From: Pseudomonas pharyngis
Lineage (GTDB): Bacteria; Pseudomonadota; Gammaproteobacteria; Pseudomonadales; Pseudomonadaceae
Assembly (NCBI RefSeq): GCF_021602345.1
Contig: NZ_BQID01000005.1
Coordinates: forward strand, 124,001 to 188,000
Reading direction: 5' to 3'
DNA: 64,000 nt
The translations under genes and the position numbers were made by a program. Of the stretch, positions 46,951 through 55,680 are shown in pieces. Within the stretch, counting starts at the first letter, position 1, and each line of letters starts with the position of its first letter. The notes beneath the pieces are model-generated. The model had not been told where the DNA came from. It searched no databases and was given only the letters and a program-made list of their open reading frames with translations.

Positions 46951-49650
46951 TTACTGCCAGCCGAACCGGCGGATGTAGAAGCCTTTGACGGCCTGGGTCA
47001 GCGCCATGTACGCCAGCAGGATCATTGGCAGAAACACGAAGTACATCGACGGCAGCGCCTGCAATTTGAAGTAGTGCGCCAGCGGCCCCATCGGCAGGAA
47101 GATGCCCACGGCCATGATGATTGCGGTCATCACCAGCAGCGGCATCGCCGCGCGGCTTTGCAGGAACGGAATCTTCGGCGTGCGGATCATGTGCACGATC
47201 AGCGTCTGGGTCAGCAGCCCCACCACGAACCAGCCGGACTGGAACAGGGTCTGGTGATCCGGGGTGTTGGCATCGAACACGTACCACATCAAGGCGAACG
47301 TTGTGATGTCGAAGATCGAGCTGATCGGGCCGAAGAACAGCATGAAGCGCCCGACGTCCCCTGGCTGCCAGCGTTGTGGCTGCTTCAGCATCTCATCGTC
47401 GACGTTGTCGAACGGGATCGCGATCTGCGAAATGTCATACAGCAGGTTCTGCACCAGCAGGTGCATCGGCAGCATCGGCAGGAACGGAATGAACGCACTG
47501 GCGACCAGCACCGAGAACACGTTGCCGAAGTTCGAACTGGCGGTCATCTTGATGTACTTGAGCATGTTGGCGAAGGTCCGACGCCCTTCCAGCACGCCCT
47601 CCTCCAGCACCATCAGGCTCTTTTCCAGCAGGATGATGTCGGCCGCTTCCTTGGCGATGTCCACCGCGCTGTCCACGGAAATCCCGATGTCGGCGGTGCG
47701 CAGCGCCGGTGCGTCGTTGATGCCGTCGCCCATGAACCCGACCACGTGGCCGTTGCCCTTGAGGATGCGCACAATGCGTTCCTTGTGCGACGGCGTCAGT
47801 TTGGCGAACACGTTGGTGGTTTCTACCGCCACGGCCAGTTCGGCGTCGCTCATGCGTTCGATGTCGTTGCCCATCAACAGGCCCTGCTGGGCCAGGCCCA
47901 CTTCGCGGCAGATCTTGGCGGTCACCAGTTCGTTGTCGCCGGTCAGCACTTTCACGGCCACGCCGTGTTCGGCCAGGGCCTTGAGTGCCGGGGCGGTGCT
48001 TTCCTTCGGCGGATCGAGGAACGCCACGTAACCGATCAGCGTCAGTTCTTGCTCGTCGCCAAGGCTGTAAGTGTCGCGACCTTCAGGCATCGATCGTGCT
48101 GCCACCGCGACCACACGCAAGCCTTCAGCGTTGAATGCTGCGGTGACCTGACGAATTTTCGCCAGCAATTCATCGCTCAAGGCTTCGTCGACTTCACCGT
48201 GACGCACCCGGCTGCACACTGCCAATACTTCTTCCACCGCGCCCTTGCAGATCAGTTGATGCGGCTGGCCGCGCCCTTCGACCACCACCGACATGCGCCG
48301 GCGGTTGAAGTCGAACGGGATTTCATCGACCTTGCGAAAGGCCGTACCGACCTTCAGCTCACGGTGGATTTCCACGTGCTCCAGCACCGCCACATCCAGC
48401 AGGTTTTTCAGGCCGGTCTGGTAGTAGCTGTTGAGGTACGCCATTTCCAGCACGTCATCGGAGTCTTCGCCCCAGACGTCGACATTGCGCGCCAGGAAGA
48501 TCCTGTCCTGGGTCAGGGTGCCGGTCTTGTCGGTGCACAGCACGTCCATCGCGCCGAAGTTCTGGATCGCATCCAGGCGTTTGACGATGACTTTCTTGCG
48601 CGACAGAAACACCGCGCCCTTGGCCAGCGTCGAGGTGACGATCATCGGCAGCATTTCCGGGGTCAGGCCCACGGCGATCGACAGCGCGAACAGCAGCGCT
48701 TCGGTCCAGTCGCCCTTGGTGAAACCGTTGATGAACAACACCAGCGGCGCCATGACGAACATGAAGCGGATCAGCAGCCAGCTGACTTTGTTCACCCCTT
48801 GCTGGAACGAAGTCACCGCGCGATCGGTCGCCCCGACCCGCTGTGCCAGTGCACCGAAATAGGTGCTGTTGCCGGTGGTGAGAATCACCGCCACCGCCGT
48901 GCCGGACACCACGTTGGTGCCCATGAACAGAATGTTGTCGAGTTCCAGCGGATTGCGCGTGTCGCGATCGGCCTGACGCGGGAATTTTTCCACCGGCATC
49001 GATTCACCGGTCATTGCCGCCTGGCTGACGAACAGGTCCTTGGCGCTGAGCACCCGGCAATCGGCAGGAATCATGTCGCCGGCCGAGAGCACGATCAGAT
49101 CGCCGGGCACCAGTTGCTTGATCGGCAACTCAGCACGCGGCGCATCCCGGCGCAGCACGGTGGCGGTGTTGCTGACCATCGCCTTGAGCGCGTCGGCGGC
49201 CTGGTTGGATTTGCTTTCCTGCCAGAAGCGCAGCAGCGTCGAGAGCACCACCATCGAGAAAATCACGATGGCGGCCTTGAGGTCTTCGGTCAGCCACGAG
49301 ATCACCGCCAACAGGGTCAGCAGCAGGTTGAAAGGGTTTTTGTAGCAATGCCACAGGTGGGTCCACCACGGCAGCGGTTGCTCGTGTTCGACTTCGTTGA
49401 GGCCGTGCTGCGCACGCAGTACATCGACTTCGAAATCAGTGAGGCCATCGGTGTGGGTGCCGAGGTTCGACAACAGCACGCCGCTGTCGCAATGGGCGGC
49501 GTCCACCAGTGTATTGGCCAGGGTGGGCGGCACTTCACGGCTGACCGTGGTGTCGCTGAGGTTTTCCAGCAAGGCCAGGCGACGGAAGTGCCGGGCGATG
49601 TGGCGGGTCCGCAGGAAGCCTGCGAAAAATTCCTTGAGCGTAAGTTTCAT
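46951..49650 (-). CDS. mgtA: Magnesium-translocating P-type ATPase
   Basis: 899 residues from the ATG giving MKLTLKEFFAGFLRTRHIARHF. P3B-type pump importing Mg2+. Visible are the actuator TGES motif (AAMTGESMPVEK), phosphorylation site CTDKTGTLTQD near residue 375, the nucleotide-binding KGAVEEV, hinge GDGINDAPAL and about ten membrane spans with NLLYDISQIAIPFDNVD near the ion site. It leads into the mgtC-like gene. The upstream region carries a perfect nine-base inverted repeat. Confidence 0.97.
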   Translation of the reverse strand: MKLTLKEFFAGFLRTRHIARHFRRLALLENLSDTTVSREVPPTLANTLVDAAHCDSGVLLSNLGTHTDGLTDFEVDVLRAQHGLNEVEHEQPLPWWTHLWHCYKNPFNLLLTLLAVISWLTEDLKAAIVIFSMVVLSTLLRFWQESKSNQAADALKAMVSNTATVLRRDAPRAELPIKQLVPGDLIVLSAGDMIPADCRVLSAKDLFVSQAAMTGESMPVEKFPRQADRDTRNPLELDNILFMGTNVVSGTAVAVILTTGNSTYFGALAQRVGATDRAVTSFQQGVNKVSWLLIRFMFVMAPLVLFINGFTKGDWTEALLFALSIAVGLTPEMLPMIVTSTLAKGAVFLSRKKVIVKRLDAIQNFGAMDVLCTDKTGTLTQDRIFLARNVDVWGEDSDDVLEMAYLNSYYQTGLKNLLDVAVLEHVEIHRELKVGTAFRKVDEIPFDFNRRRMSVVVEGRGQPHQLICKGAVEEVLAVCSRVRHGEVDEALSDELLAKIRQVTAAFNAEGLRVVAVAARSMPEGRDTYSLGDEQELTLIGYVAFLDPPKESTAPALKALAEHGVAVKVLTGDNELVTAKICREVGLAQQGLLMGNDIERMSDAELAVAVETTNVFAKLTPSHKERIVRILKGNGHVVGFMGDGINDAPALRTADIGISVDSAVDIAKEAADIILLEKSLMVLEEGVLEGRRTFANMLKYIKMTASSNFGNVFSVLVASAFIPFLPMLPMHLLVQNLLYDISQIAIPFDNVDDEMLKQPQRWQPGDVGRFMLFFGPISSIFDITTFALMWYVFDANTPDHQTLFQSGWFVVGLLTQTLIVHMIRTPKIPFLQSRAAMPLLVMTAIIMAVGIFLPMGPLAHYFKLQALPSMYFVFLPMILLAYMALTQAVKGFYIRRFGWQ

Positions 49651-49836
49651 GGCTGTTGCCCCTATGGTCAGCCGGGAAACCGTCGAGCAGGTACGTCCTC
49701 GTCCTGGGCACCGGAAAACCGGCACGGCAAGGCGTGGCGCGCCGGTCAGAAAAGACAGGCGTGTCGATAGGGCTGCAATGACGACGATGAAGTCGACTTC
49801 ACAGGCTTTTCAGTGTCGATGAGAAGGACGTCGGGA

Positions 49837-49856
49837 CATGACCGGGACCGGTCATG
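49837..49856. promoter_or_regulatory. Perfect 9-bp inverted repeat upstream of mgtA
   Basis: CATGACCGG-GA-CCGGTCATG, 187 bases before the mgtA start. The two-base spacer is typical of dimeric regulator sites. The regulator is unknown; it does not resemble a PhoP direct repeat. Confidence 0.5.
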
Positions 49857-50116
49857 ATCGGGATGCCGCTGCTCGCTGTTCGGCGAGACAACGGCACAAA
49901 GGAATGCGCGTTATCTTGCCGAGAATCCGCCGGTTACAAGGACCGGCCGACAACTGTCACTCGAACAAGTACCCACTGTGGGTCTCCGCTATTGATGAAA
50001 ACGCGCGAAGCTTACGCCCCGATGTCTGGAGAGTAAACCCGCAAAAGGAAGTGTGTCGGGGAATGTGGCGGGTGTTCAGGAAGGGTTCAGGATTGAGTTT
50101 TTGCGGTTTACTTGAA

Positions 50117-50220
50117 GGCCTCTTCGCGAGCAAGCCCGCTCCCACAGGGGATCTTCATTGAACACAGATTTTGTGGTCAGCAGAGATCCACTGTGGGAGC
50201 GGGCTTGCCCGCGAAGACGA
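50117..50220. repeat. Inverted pair of REP elements
   Basis: CGCGAGCAAGCCCGCTCCCA near 50125-50144 and TGTGGGAGCGGGCTTGCCCG near 50192-50211 face each other across about 45 bases. Same family as 6452-6541. They sit just past the pvdA stop codon and may act as its transcript end. Confidence 0.88.
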
Positions 50221-50239
50221 TTTGGCAAACGCCGCAGGT

Positions 50240-51577
50240 TTAGCTGGCAGTCGCCAACAACAGATCCATCACCGAACGGCTGTGCCCACGACTCTTGCCA
50301 TGCTCATACAGCGAGCCGGCAATTTCGTCCGCGCGGATCGGCAGGATCGACAGCAGCGTATCGCTCAGACCGTGGCTGGCCTGGCAGAAGCCCTGCATGT
50401 ACAGACCGGCCTTGCAGCGCTCGTCGGTGATCAGTTTGTAGTTGCGATCAACTTCGAAGTCACCCAGGTACTCTTGAAGCGGCGCCAGCAGTTTGCGATG
50501 CATCTGACGCTCGTAACCGGTGGCCAGCACAACCGCGTCGTAGGCACGCACGGTGACTTCGCCGGTGGCGTTGTTGCGCACGGTCAGTTCGATACCGCGT
50601 TCGGTGGCGGTGGCTTTCTCGACCGTGGTCAGAGTGCGGAACGCGTGGCGTGCCACGCCCGAGACTTTCTGGCGATAGAAGATGCCGTAGATACGCTCGA
50701 TCAGGTCGATGTCGACCACCGAGTAGTTGGTGTTGTGGTACTCGTTGACCAGACGCTCACGCTCGCTGCTGTTCTGCTGGAAGATCAGGTCAGTGAACTC
50801 CGGCGAGAACACTTCGTTGACGAACGGGCTGTCGTCCGCCGGCTTCAGGGCCGAGCCACGCAGGATCATGTCCACCTGCACCGACGGGAACGAATCGTTC
50901 AGGTCGATGAAGGCTTCCGCCGCACTCTGGCCGCCACCGATGATTGCGATGCTCATCGGCTGATTGTTGATGCACGGCTGCTTGGCCATCTCGGCCAGGT
51001 ATTGCGAGTGATGGAAAACCCGAGCGTCACCCTTCAGCGCCTTGAACGCCTCGGGAATGCGCGGCGTGCCGCCGGCGCTGACCACCACCGAACGCGCGGT
51101 GCGCACCAACTGCTGGCCGTCCGTACCACGGGAAATAACCCGCAGCGCTTCGACCTGATGGTTGTGCAGCACCGGCTCGATGGTCAGCACTTCTTCGCCG
51201 TAGCGGCTCTGCTCAGTGAACTGCGCGGCCACCCAGCGCAGATAGTCGTTGTACTCCATGCGGCACGGATAGAAGGTGCCGAGGTTGATGAAGTCCACCA
51301 GACGGCCGTGGTGCTTGAGGTAGTTGACGAACGAGTACGGGCTGGTCGGATTGCGCAAGGTGACCAGATCCTTGAGAAAGGAAATCTGCAACTCGCTCTG
51401 GGTCGACAGGGTGTTGCCGTGCCAGCTGTAGTTGGGTTGTTTATCGAGGAACAGCACATCCAGCTCGCCCTGGGTCGCGCCACGCTCTTGCAGAGCGATG
51501 GCCAGCGCCAGGTTCGAAGGGCCGAAACCGACGCCGATCAGGTCGTGAACGATGGGCGATGCAATTGCCTGTGTCAT
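50240..51577 (-). CDS. pvdA: L-ornithine N5-monooxygenase
   Basis: 445 residues from the ATG giving MTQAIASPIVHDLIGVGFGPSNLALA. FAD- and NADPH-dependent hydroxylation of the ornithine side chain, the first committed step for the hydroxamate groups of pyoverdine; cytoplasmic. FAD motif GVGFGPSN, NADPH motif IAIIGGGQSAAEAF and C-terminal D-x(3)-L-A-T-G-Y (DAVVLATGYE) are intact. An iron-starvation box lies about 100 bases upstream, inside the 3' end of fpvI. Read in the same direction as fpvI. Confidence 0.97.
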   Translation of the reverse strand: MTQAIASPIVHDLIGVGFGPSNLALAIALQERGATQGELDVLFLDKQPNYSWHGNTLSTQSELQISFLKDLVTLRNPTSPYSFVNYLKHHGRLVDFINLGTFYPCRMEYNDYLRWVAAQFTEQSRYGEEVLTIEPVLHNHQVEALRVISRGTDGQQLVRTARSVVVSAGGTPRIPEAFKALKGDARVFHHSQYLAEMAKQPCINNQPMSIAIIGGGQSAAEAFIDLNDSFPSVQVDMILRGSALKPADDSPFVNEVFSPEFTDLIFQQNSSERERLVNEYHNTNYSVVDIDLIERIYGIFYRQKVSGVARHAFRTLTTVEKATATERGIELTVRNNATGEVTVRAYDAVVLATGYERQMHRKLLAPLQEYLGDFEVDRNYKLITDERCKAGLYMQGFCQASHGLSDTLLSILPIRADEIAGSLYEHGKSRGHSRSVMDLLLATAS

Positions 51578-51675
51578 TTCCAGTGTCCTCTGGATGAACC
51601 CCCGAACAGCGCGGAGGAAGAGCTTGGGTGACCGGCCGGCCCGGAGCAGGACAGCAGATCGTCTGTTGAGTAGGA

Positions 51676-51699
51676 ACGAGGACAGTGAAATAAAATTTA
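51676..51699 (-). promoter_or_regulatory. Iron-starvation (PvdS) box of pvdA
   Basis: TAAAT (51695-51699) and CGT (51676-51678) with exactly 16 bases between. This is the recognised -35/-10 arrangement for sigma PvdS. Confidence 0.9.
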
Positions 51700-51710
51700 A
51701 CGGCGACGGC

Positions 51711-52193
51711 TCAATGGGCATCCCATTGTTTGATTCGCAGGCGGCAATGTTTCATGGCGTTGACGATGTGCTTTTCCACCAGGGCCTTGGAAATACCAAG
51801 ATGCTCGGCGATCTCGGGGTGCGACAGGCCTTCGATCTTGCGCAATAGAAAACTCTCGCGGCACAGCGGCGAAAGCTCGGCCAGCGCACGCTGCAACATG
51901 TCCAGACGCTGGCCATGATCGAGGGTGCTGTGGGGGGACGGGGTGAAATAGCGCTCTTCGCTGTCGAGCACTTCCAGCGATTCGACCTGACGCAGGGCAT
52001 TGCGCCGATGGTCGTCGATCACCAGGTTCAGCGCGGTGCGATAAAGGAAGGCCCGGGGCTGTTCGATCGGCGTATCGCTGGAACGCTCCAGGACCCGTAC
52101 ATAAGCGTCATGCACCACATCTTCGGCCACCTGTCGGTTGCCGAGCCTGGCGTTCAGGAAACACACCAGCTCACGATAGTAGTTTTCCAACAT
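51711..52193 (-). CDS. fpvI: ECF sigma factor FpvI (pyoverdine receptor regulation)
   Basis: 160 residues from the ATG giving MLENYYRELVCFLNARLGNRQ. FecI-like ECF sigma factor: region 2 (AEDVVHDAYVRVLERSSDTPIEQPRAFLYRTALNLVIDDHRR) and region 4 (LSPLCRESFLLRKIEGLSHPEIAEHLGISKALVEKHIVNAMKHCRLRI). In P. aeruginosa FpvI turns on the ferripyoverdine receptor fpvA under control of the anti-sigma FpvR. It is not PvdS, which has different region 2 and 4 sequences. No fpvR gene is adjacent here. A Fur-like site lies upstream. Confidence 0.88.
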   Translation of the reverse strand: MLENYYRELVCFLNARLGNRQVAEDVVHDAYVRVLERSSDTPIEQPRAFLYRTALNLVIDDHRRNALRQVESLEVLDSEERYFTPSPHSTLDHGQRLDMLQRALAELSPLCRESFLLRKIEGLSHPEIAEHLGISKALVEKHIVNAMKHCRLRIKQWDAH

Positions 52194-52292
52194 GACTCCC
52201 GGCCGCTCGAGTGCGGGTTTTGTCCTTGAGCACACTGTTCTGCCGAGCCGCCCGAGGCAGTAGCAAGATAGTGGCAACTTGAGGTGCGTAAT

Positions 52293-52311
52293 TTATAGTA
52301 ATTCTCATATA
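52293..52311 (-). promoter_or_regulatory. Fur-like box of fpvI
   Basis: Minus strand reads TATATGAGAATTACTATAA, matching the Fur pattern (GATAATGATAATCATTATC) in its core ATGAGAATTACTAT. About 100 bases before the fpvI start, and no TAAAT-N16-CGT box is present there, consistent with direct Fur control. Confidence 0.6.
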
Positions 52312-52393
52312 GATTTAAAGTAGTGTTTGTCGTTGCCCGACAAATAGTGGCCGGCTATACCTTCAGATTGCTGTAACAACCTGTGTCGCCACT

Positions 52394-52417
52394 TAAATTC
52401 CGTTCCGCTTTCTTCGT
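52394..52417 (+). promoter_or_regulatory. Iron-starvation (PvdS) box of pvdR-pvdT-opmQ
   Basis: TAAAT (52394-52398), 16 bases, CGT (52415-52417), about 110 bases before the pvdR start. Confidence 0.9.
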
Positions 52418-52526
52418 TTACAGGACAGCTCCCCGTGTCTGTCGCGCCCTGCGGCAGCGTTCAACGGTGCCTGACCCCGCGCACTCCTCTGAACGACGGG
52501 CCGATTTCCACTGGCCGGAACCCTGC

Positions 52527-53699
52527 ATGAAACGTCCCCGCCCCGCCCGACGCGCCCTGCTCGTAGTCCTTTGCTTGATCCCCGTTATCGCCTACGCCGC
52601 TTGGCAGATCCTGCCTCCCGGGCGGGACAGGTTCGCCACCGTACAAGTGACCCGCGGCGATATCGAAAGCAGCGTCACCGCACTGGGCACCCTGCAACCA
52701 CGGCGTTATGTGGACGTCGGCGCCCAGGCGTCGGGGCAGATCCGCAAGATCCATGTAGAGGTCGGCGACGTGGTCAAGGAAGGTCAGCTGCTGGTGGAAA
52801 TCGATCCGTCGACCCAGAAAGCCAAACTCGACGCCGGGCGTTTTTCCATCGAAAACCTCAAGGCCCAATTACAGGAACAGAAAGCCCAGCACGAACTCGC
52901 GCAGCAGAAATACCAGCGCCAGCAGCATCTCGCCGCTGGCGGCGCCACCCGCGAAGAAGACGTGCAGACCGCCCGCGCCGAACTGAAAGCCACCCAGGCA
53001 CGCATCGACATGTTCCAGGCCCAGATCCGTCAGGCCGAAGCCAGCCTGCGCAGCGATCAGGCGGAACTCGGCTACACCCGCATTTATGCGCCGATGGCCG
53101 GCACCGTGGTGGCCCTCGATGCCCGCGAAGGCCAGACCCTCAACGCACAACAACAGACACCGCTGATCCTGCGCATCGCCAAGCTGTCGCCAATGACCGT
53201 GTGGGCGGAGGTTTCCGAAGCCGACATCGGCCACGTCAAACCGGGCATGACCGCCTACTTCACCACCCTCAGCGGCGGCCAGCGGCGCTGGAGCAGCACC
53301 GTGCGGCAAATCCTGCCGGTGCCGCCCAAGCCGCTGGACCAGACCAGCCAGGGCGGCGGCAGTCCTGTCAGTTCCAGCAAAAGCGGCAGCGCCCGCGTGG
53401 TGCTCTACACCGTGCTGCTGGATGTCGACAACGCCGACAACGCACTGATGGCGGAAATGACCACCCAGGTATTCTTCGTCGCCAGTCAGGCAAAAGACGT
53501 TCTCACCGCACCGGTTGCCGCCCTGCAAGGCACTGCCACGGCAAACCGGCAGACCGCGCAGGTGATCGCCGCCAATGGCGACATCCAGTCCCGCGAAGTA
53601 CACACCGGCATCAGCGATCGCTTGAAAGTCCAGGTGCTGGAAGGTTTGAACGAGGGCGATCACCTGTTGATCGGCCCGGCCGACGGCAGCGGAGGCTGA
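52527..53699 (+). CDS. pvdR: PvdR, periplasmic adaptor of the PvdRT-OpmQ pyoverdine efflux pump
   Basis: 390 residues from the ATG giving MKRPRPARRALLVVLCLIPVIAYAAW. MacA-like adaptor: N-terminal anchor, lipoyl domain (SSVTALGTLQPRRYVDVGAQASGQIRKIHVEVGDVVKEGQLLVEI), coiled coil (about 95-180), second lipoyl half (YTRIYAPMAGTVVALDAREGQTLNAQQQTP) and barrel. With PvdT and OpmQ it secretes new pyoverdine and recycles it after iron release in the periplasm. Followed by pvdT with a TGAATG junction. Confidence 0.95.
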   Translation: MKRPRPARRALLVVLCLIPVIAYAAWQILPPGRDRFATVQVTRGDIESSVTALGTLQPRRYVDVGAQASGQIRKIHVEVGDVVKEGQLLVEIDPSTQKAKLDAGRFSIENLKAQLQEQKAQHELAQQKYQRQQHLAAGGATREEDVQTARAELKATQARIDMFQAQIRQAEASLRSDQAELGYTRIYAPMAGTVVALDAREGQTLNAQQQTPLILRIAKLSPMTVWAEVSEADIGHVKPGMTAYFTTLSGGQRRWSSTVRQILPVPPKPLDQTSQGGGSPVSSSKSGSARVVLYTVLLDVDNADNALMAEMTTQVFFVASQAKDVLTAPVAALQGTATANRQTAQVIAANGDIQSREVHTGISDRLKVQVLEGLNEGDHLLIGPADGSGG

Positions 53700-55673
53700 A
53701 TGCAGACGCCCCTGATCGACCTGCAGGACATCCGCAAATCCTACGGCGGTGGCGACGCCCCCGAAGTGCATGTGCTGCGCGGGATCGACCTGTCGATCCA
53801 CGCCGGTGAGTTCGTGGCGATTGTCGGCGCTTCCGGCTCCGGCAAATCGACGCTGATGAACATTCTCGGCTGCCTCGACCGACCCACCTCTGGCGAATAC
53901 CGTTTTGCCGGGGAAAACGTCGCCGGCCTCGACACCGACGAACTGGCCTGGCTACGGCGTGAAGCCTTCGGTTTCGTGTTTCAGGGGTATCACCTGATTC
54001 CGTCCGGCTCGGCCCAGGAGAACGTCGAGATGCCGGCAATCTACGCCGGCACCCCCGCCGCCGAACGCCACGCCCGCGCGGCCGCCCTGCTCGATCGCCT
54101 CGGCCTGGCCTCGCGCACCGGCAACCGTCCACATCAGTTGTCGGGCGGCCAGCAGCAGCGGGTGTCGATCGCCCGGGCACTGATGAACGGCGGCCACATC
54201 ATCCTGGCCGACGAACCCACCGGCGCCCTCGACAGCCACAGCGGCAAGGAAGTCATGGCGTTGCTCGACGAGCTGGCGAGCCAGGGCCACGTGGTCATCC
54301 TGATCACCCACGACCGCGAAGTCGCAGCGCGGGCCAAGCGCATCATCGAGATCCGCGACGGCCTGATCATCAGCGACAGCGCCCGGGACAACCCCGAAGT
54401 CCAGGCCGCGGCCAACCCCGGCGCCCTGCAAGCCGTCGACCTGCGCAAGCGCCTGAGCGAAGGCGCGCAAGCGTCCGGCGCCTGGAAAGGCGAACTGGTG
54501 GACGCCCTGCACGCCGCCTGGCGGGTGATGTGGATCAACCGTTTCCGCACCGCACTGACCCTGCTCGGGATCATCATCGGCGTAGCTTCGGTGGTGGTCA
54601 TGCTCGCAGTGGGCGAAGGCAGCAAGCGTCAGGTCATGGCGCAGATGGGCGCTTTCGGTTCGAACATCATTTACCTGGGTGGCGTCCCTCCGCACCCACG
54701 TGCACCGCAGGGCATCATCACCCTCGACGACCTCGCAGTGCTCGCCACACTGCCGCTGATCAAGCAGATCATGCCCGTCAACGGCGCCGAAGCCGTGGTG
54801 CGTTACGGCAATCTCGATCACAACAGTTACGTGGGCGGCAACGACACCAATTTCCCGAAGATTTTCAATTGGCCGGTGGTTGAAGGGGCTTACTTCACCG
54901 CCGCCGACGAAGCCAGTGGCGCTGCGGTTGCCGTCATCGGCCACAAAGTCCGAAGCAAGTTGCTCAAGGACGTCGCCAATCCCATCGGGCAGTACATCCT
55001 GATTGAAAACGTGCCCTTTCAAGTGGTCGGGGTTCTCGCCGAAAAAGGCTCCAGTTCCGGCGATTCCGACAGTGACGACCGCATCGCCATTCCCTACTCC
55101 GCCGCCAGCACGCGCCTGTTTGGCACGTATAACCCGGAGTACGTCGCCATCGCTGCCGCCGATGCACGCAAGGTCAAGGAAACCGAACAGGCAATCGAGC
55201 GCATGATGCTGCGCCTGCATAACGGCAAAAAGGATTTCGAACTGACCAACAACGCCGCCATGATCCAGGCCGAAGCGCGTACGCAAAATACCCTGTCGCT
55301 GATGCTCGGATCGATTGCGGCGATTTCGCTGCTGGTCGGCGGGATCGGCGTGATGAACATCATGCTCATGACCGTGCGCGAACGTACCCGCGAGATCGGT
55401 ATTCGCATGGCCACCGGCGCTCGCCAGCGCGACATCCTGCGTCAGTTCCTCACCGAAGCGGTGATGCTCTCGGTGGTCGGCGGGATCGCCGGTATTGCCC
55501 TGGCGTTGATCGTCGGTGGCGTGCTGATCCTCAGTGACATCGCCGTCGCCTTCTCGCTGCTGGCAGTGCTCGGCGCTTTTGGCTGCGCCCTGATCACCGG
55601 TGTTGTCTTCGGCTTCATGCCGGCCCGCAAAGCTGCCCGGCTCGACCCGGTCACGGCCCTTACCAGTGAATGA
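53700..55673 (+). CDS. pvdT: PvdT, MacB-like ABC transporter of the pyoverdine efflux pump
   Basis: 657 residues. N-terminal ABC domain (1-230) with Walker [10 protein letters not shown], signature [15 protein letters not shown], Walker [13 protein letters not shown] and H-loop LITHDRE. A MacB transmembrane part follows: one span near 280, a large periplasmic domain (about 300-530), then three spans ([81 protein letters not shown]). Starts directly after pvdR and is followed by opmQ after seven bases. Confidence 0.96.
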   Translation: MQTPLIDLQDIRKSYGGGDAPEVHVLRGIDLSIHAGEFVAIVGASGSGKSTLMNILGCLDRPTSGEYRFAGENVAGLDTDELAWLRREAFGFVFQGYHLIPSGSAQENVEMPAIYAGTPAAERHARAAALLDRLGLASRTGNRPHQLSGGQQQRVSIARALMNGGHIILADEPTGALDSHSGKEVMALLDELASQGHVVILITHDREVAARAKRIIEIRDGLIISDSARDNPEVQAAANPGALQAVDLRKRLSEGAQASGAWKGELVDALHAAWRVMWINRFRTALTLLGIIIGVASVVVMLAVGEGSKRQVMAQMGAFGSNIIYLGGVPPHPRAPQGIITLDDLAVLATLPLIKQIMPVNGAEAVVRYGNLDHNSYVGGNDTNFPKIFNWPVVEGAYFTAADEASGAAVAVIGHKVRSKLLKDVANPIGQYILIENVPFQVVGVLAEKGSSSGDSDSDDRIAIPYSAASTRLFGTYNPEYVAIAAADARKVKETEQAIERMMLRLHNGKKDFELTNNAAMIQAEARTQNTLSLMLGSIAAISLLVGGIGVMNIMLMTVRERTREIGIRMATGARQRDILRQFLTEAVMLSVVGGIAGIALALIVGGVLILSDIAVAFSLLAVLGAFGCALITGVVFGFMPARKAARLDPVTALTSE

Positions 55674-55680
55674 TCGATCT

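Larger units (their letters stand above)
49651..50239. other. Long intergenic region upstream of mgtA with palindrome and REP pair
   Basis: 589 bases without a credible gene. From the mgtA side it holds about 185 bases of possible leader, the palindrome at 49837-49856, an unannotated stretch to 50116, and two REP elements at 50117-50220. A magnesium-responsive leader is expected by family analogy, but I cannot fold one convincingly. Confidence 0.5.
52194..52526. other. Divergent control region between fpvI and pvdR
   Basis: 333 bases with no gene. It contains the Fur-like site for fpvI (52293-52311) and the PvdS box for pvdR (52394-52417). The remaining segments (an AT-rich core and a short TTTGTCG-TTGC-CCGACAAA hairpin near 52326-52343) are likely promoter and leader sequence. 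Confidence 0.6.

Noticed and set aside
46171-49770. Long plus-strand open frame (about 1200 codons) opposite mgtC-like and mgtA
   Set aside because: Antisense shadow with low-complexity His/Arg/Gln composition; both minus-strand genes are unmistakable.
49799-49855. 18-codon minus-strand frame (MTGPGHVPTS...) as an mgtL-like leader peptide for mgtA
   Set aside because: No ribosome site precedes it, and only two prolines are present. Too weak to annotate.
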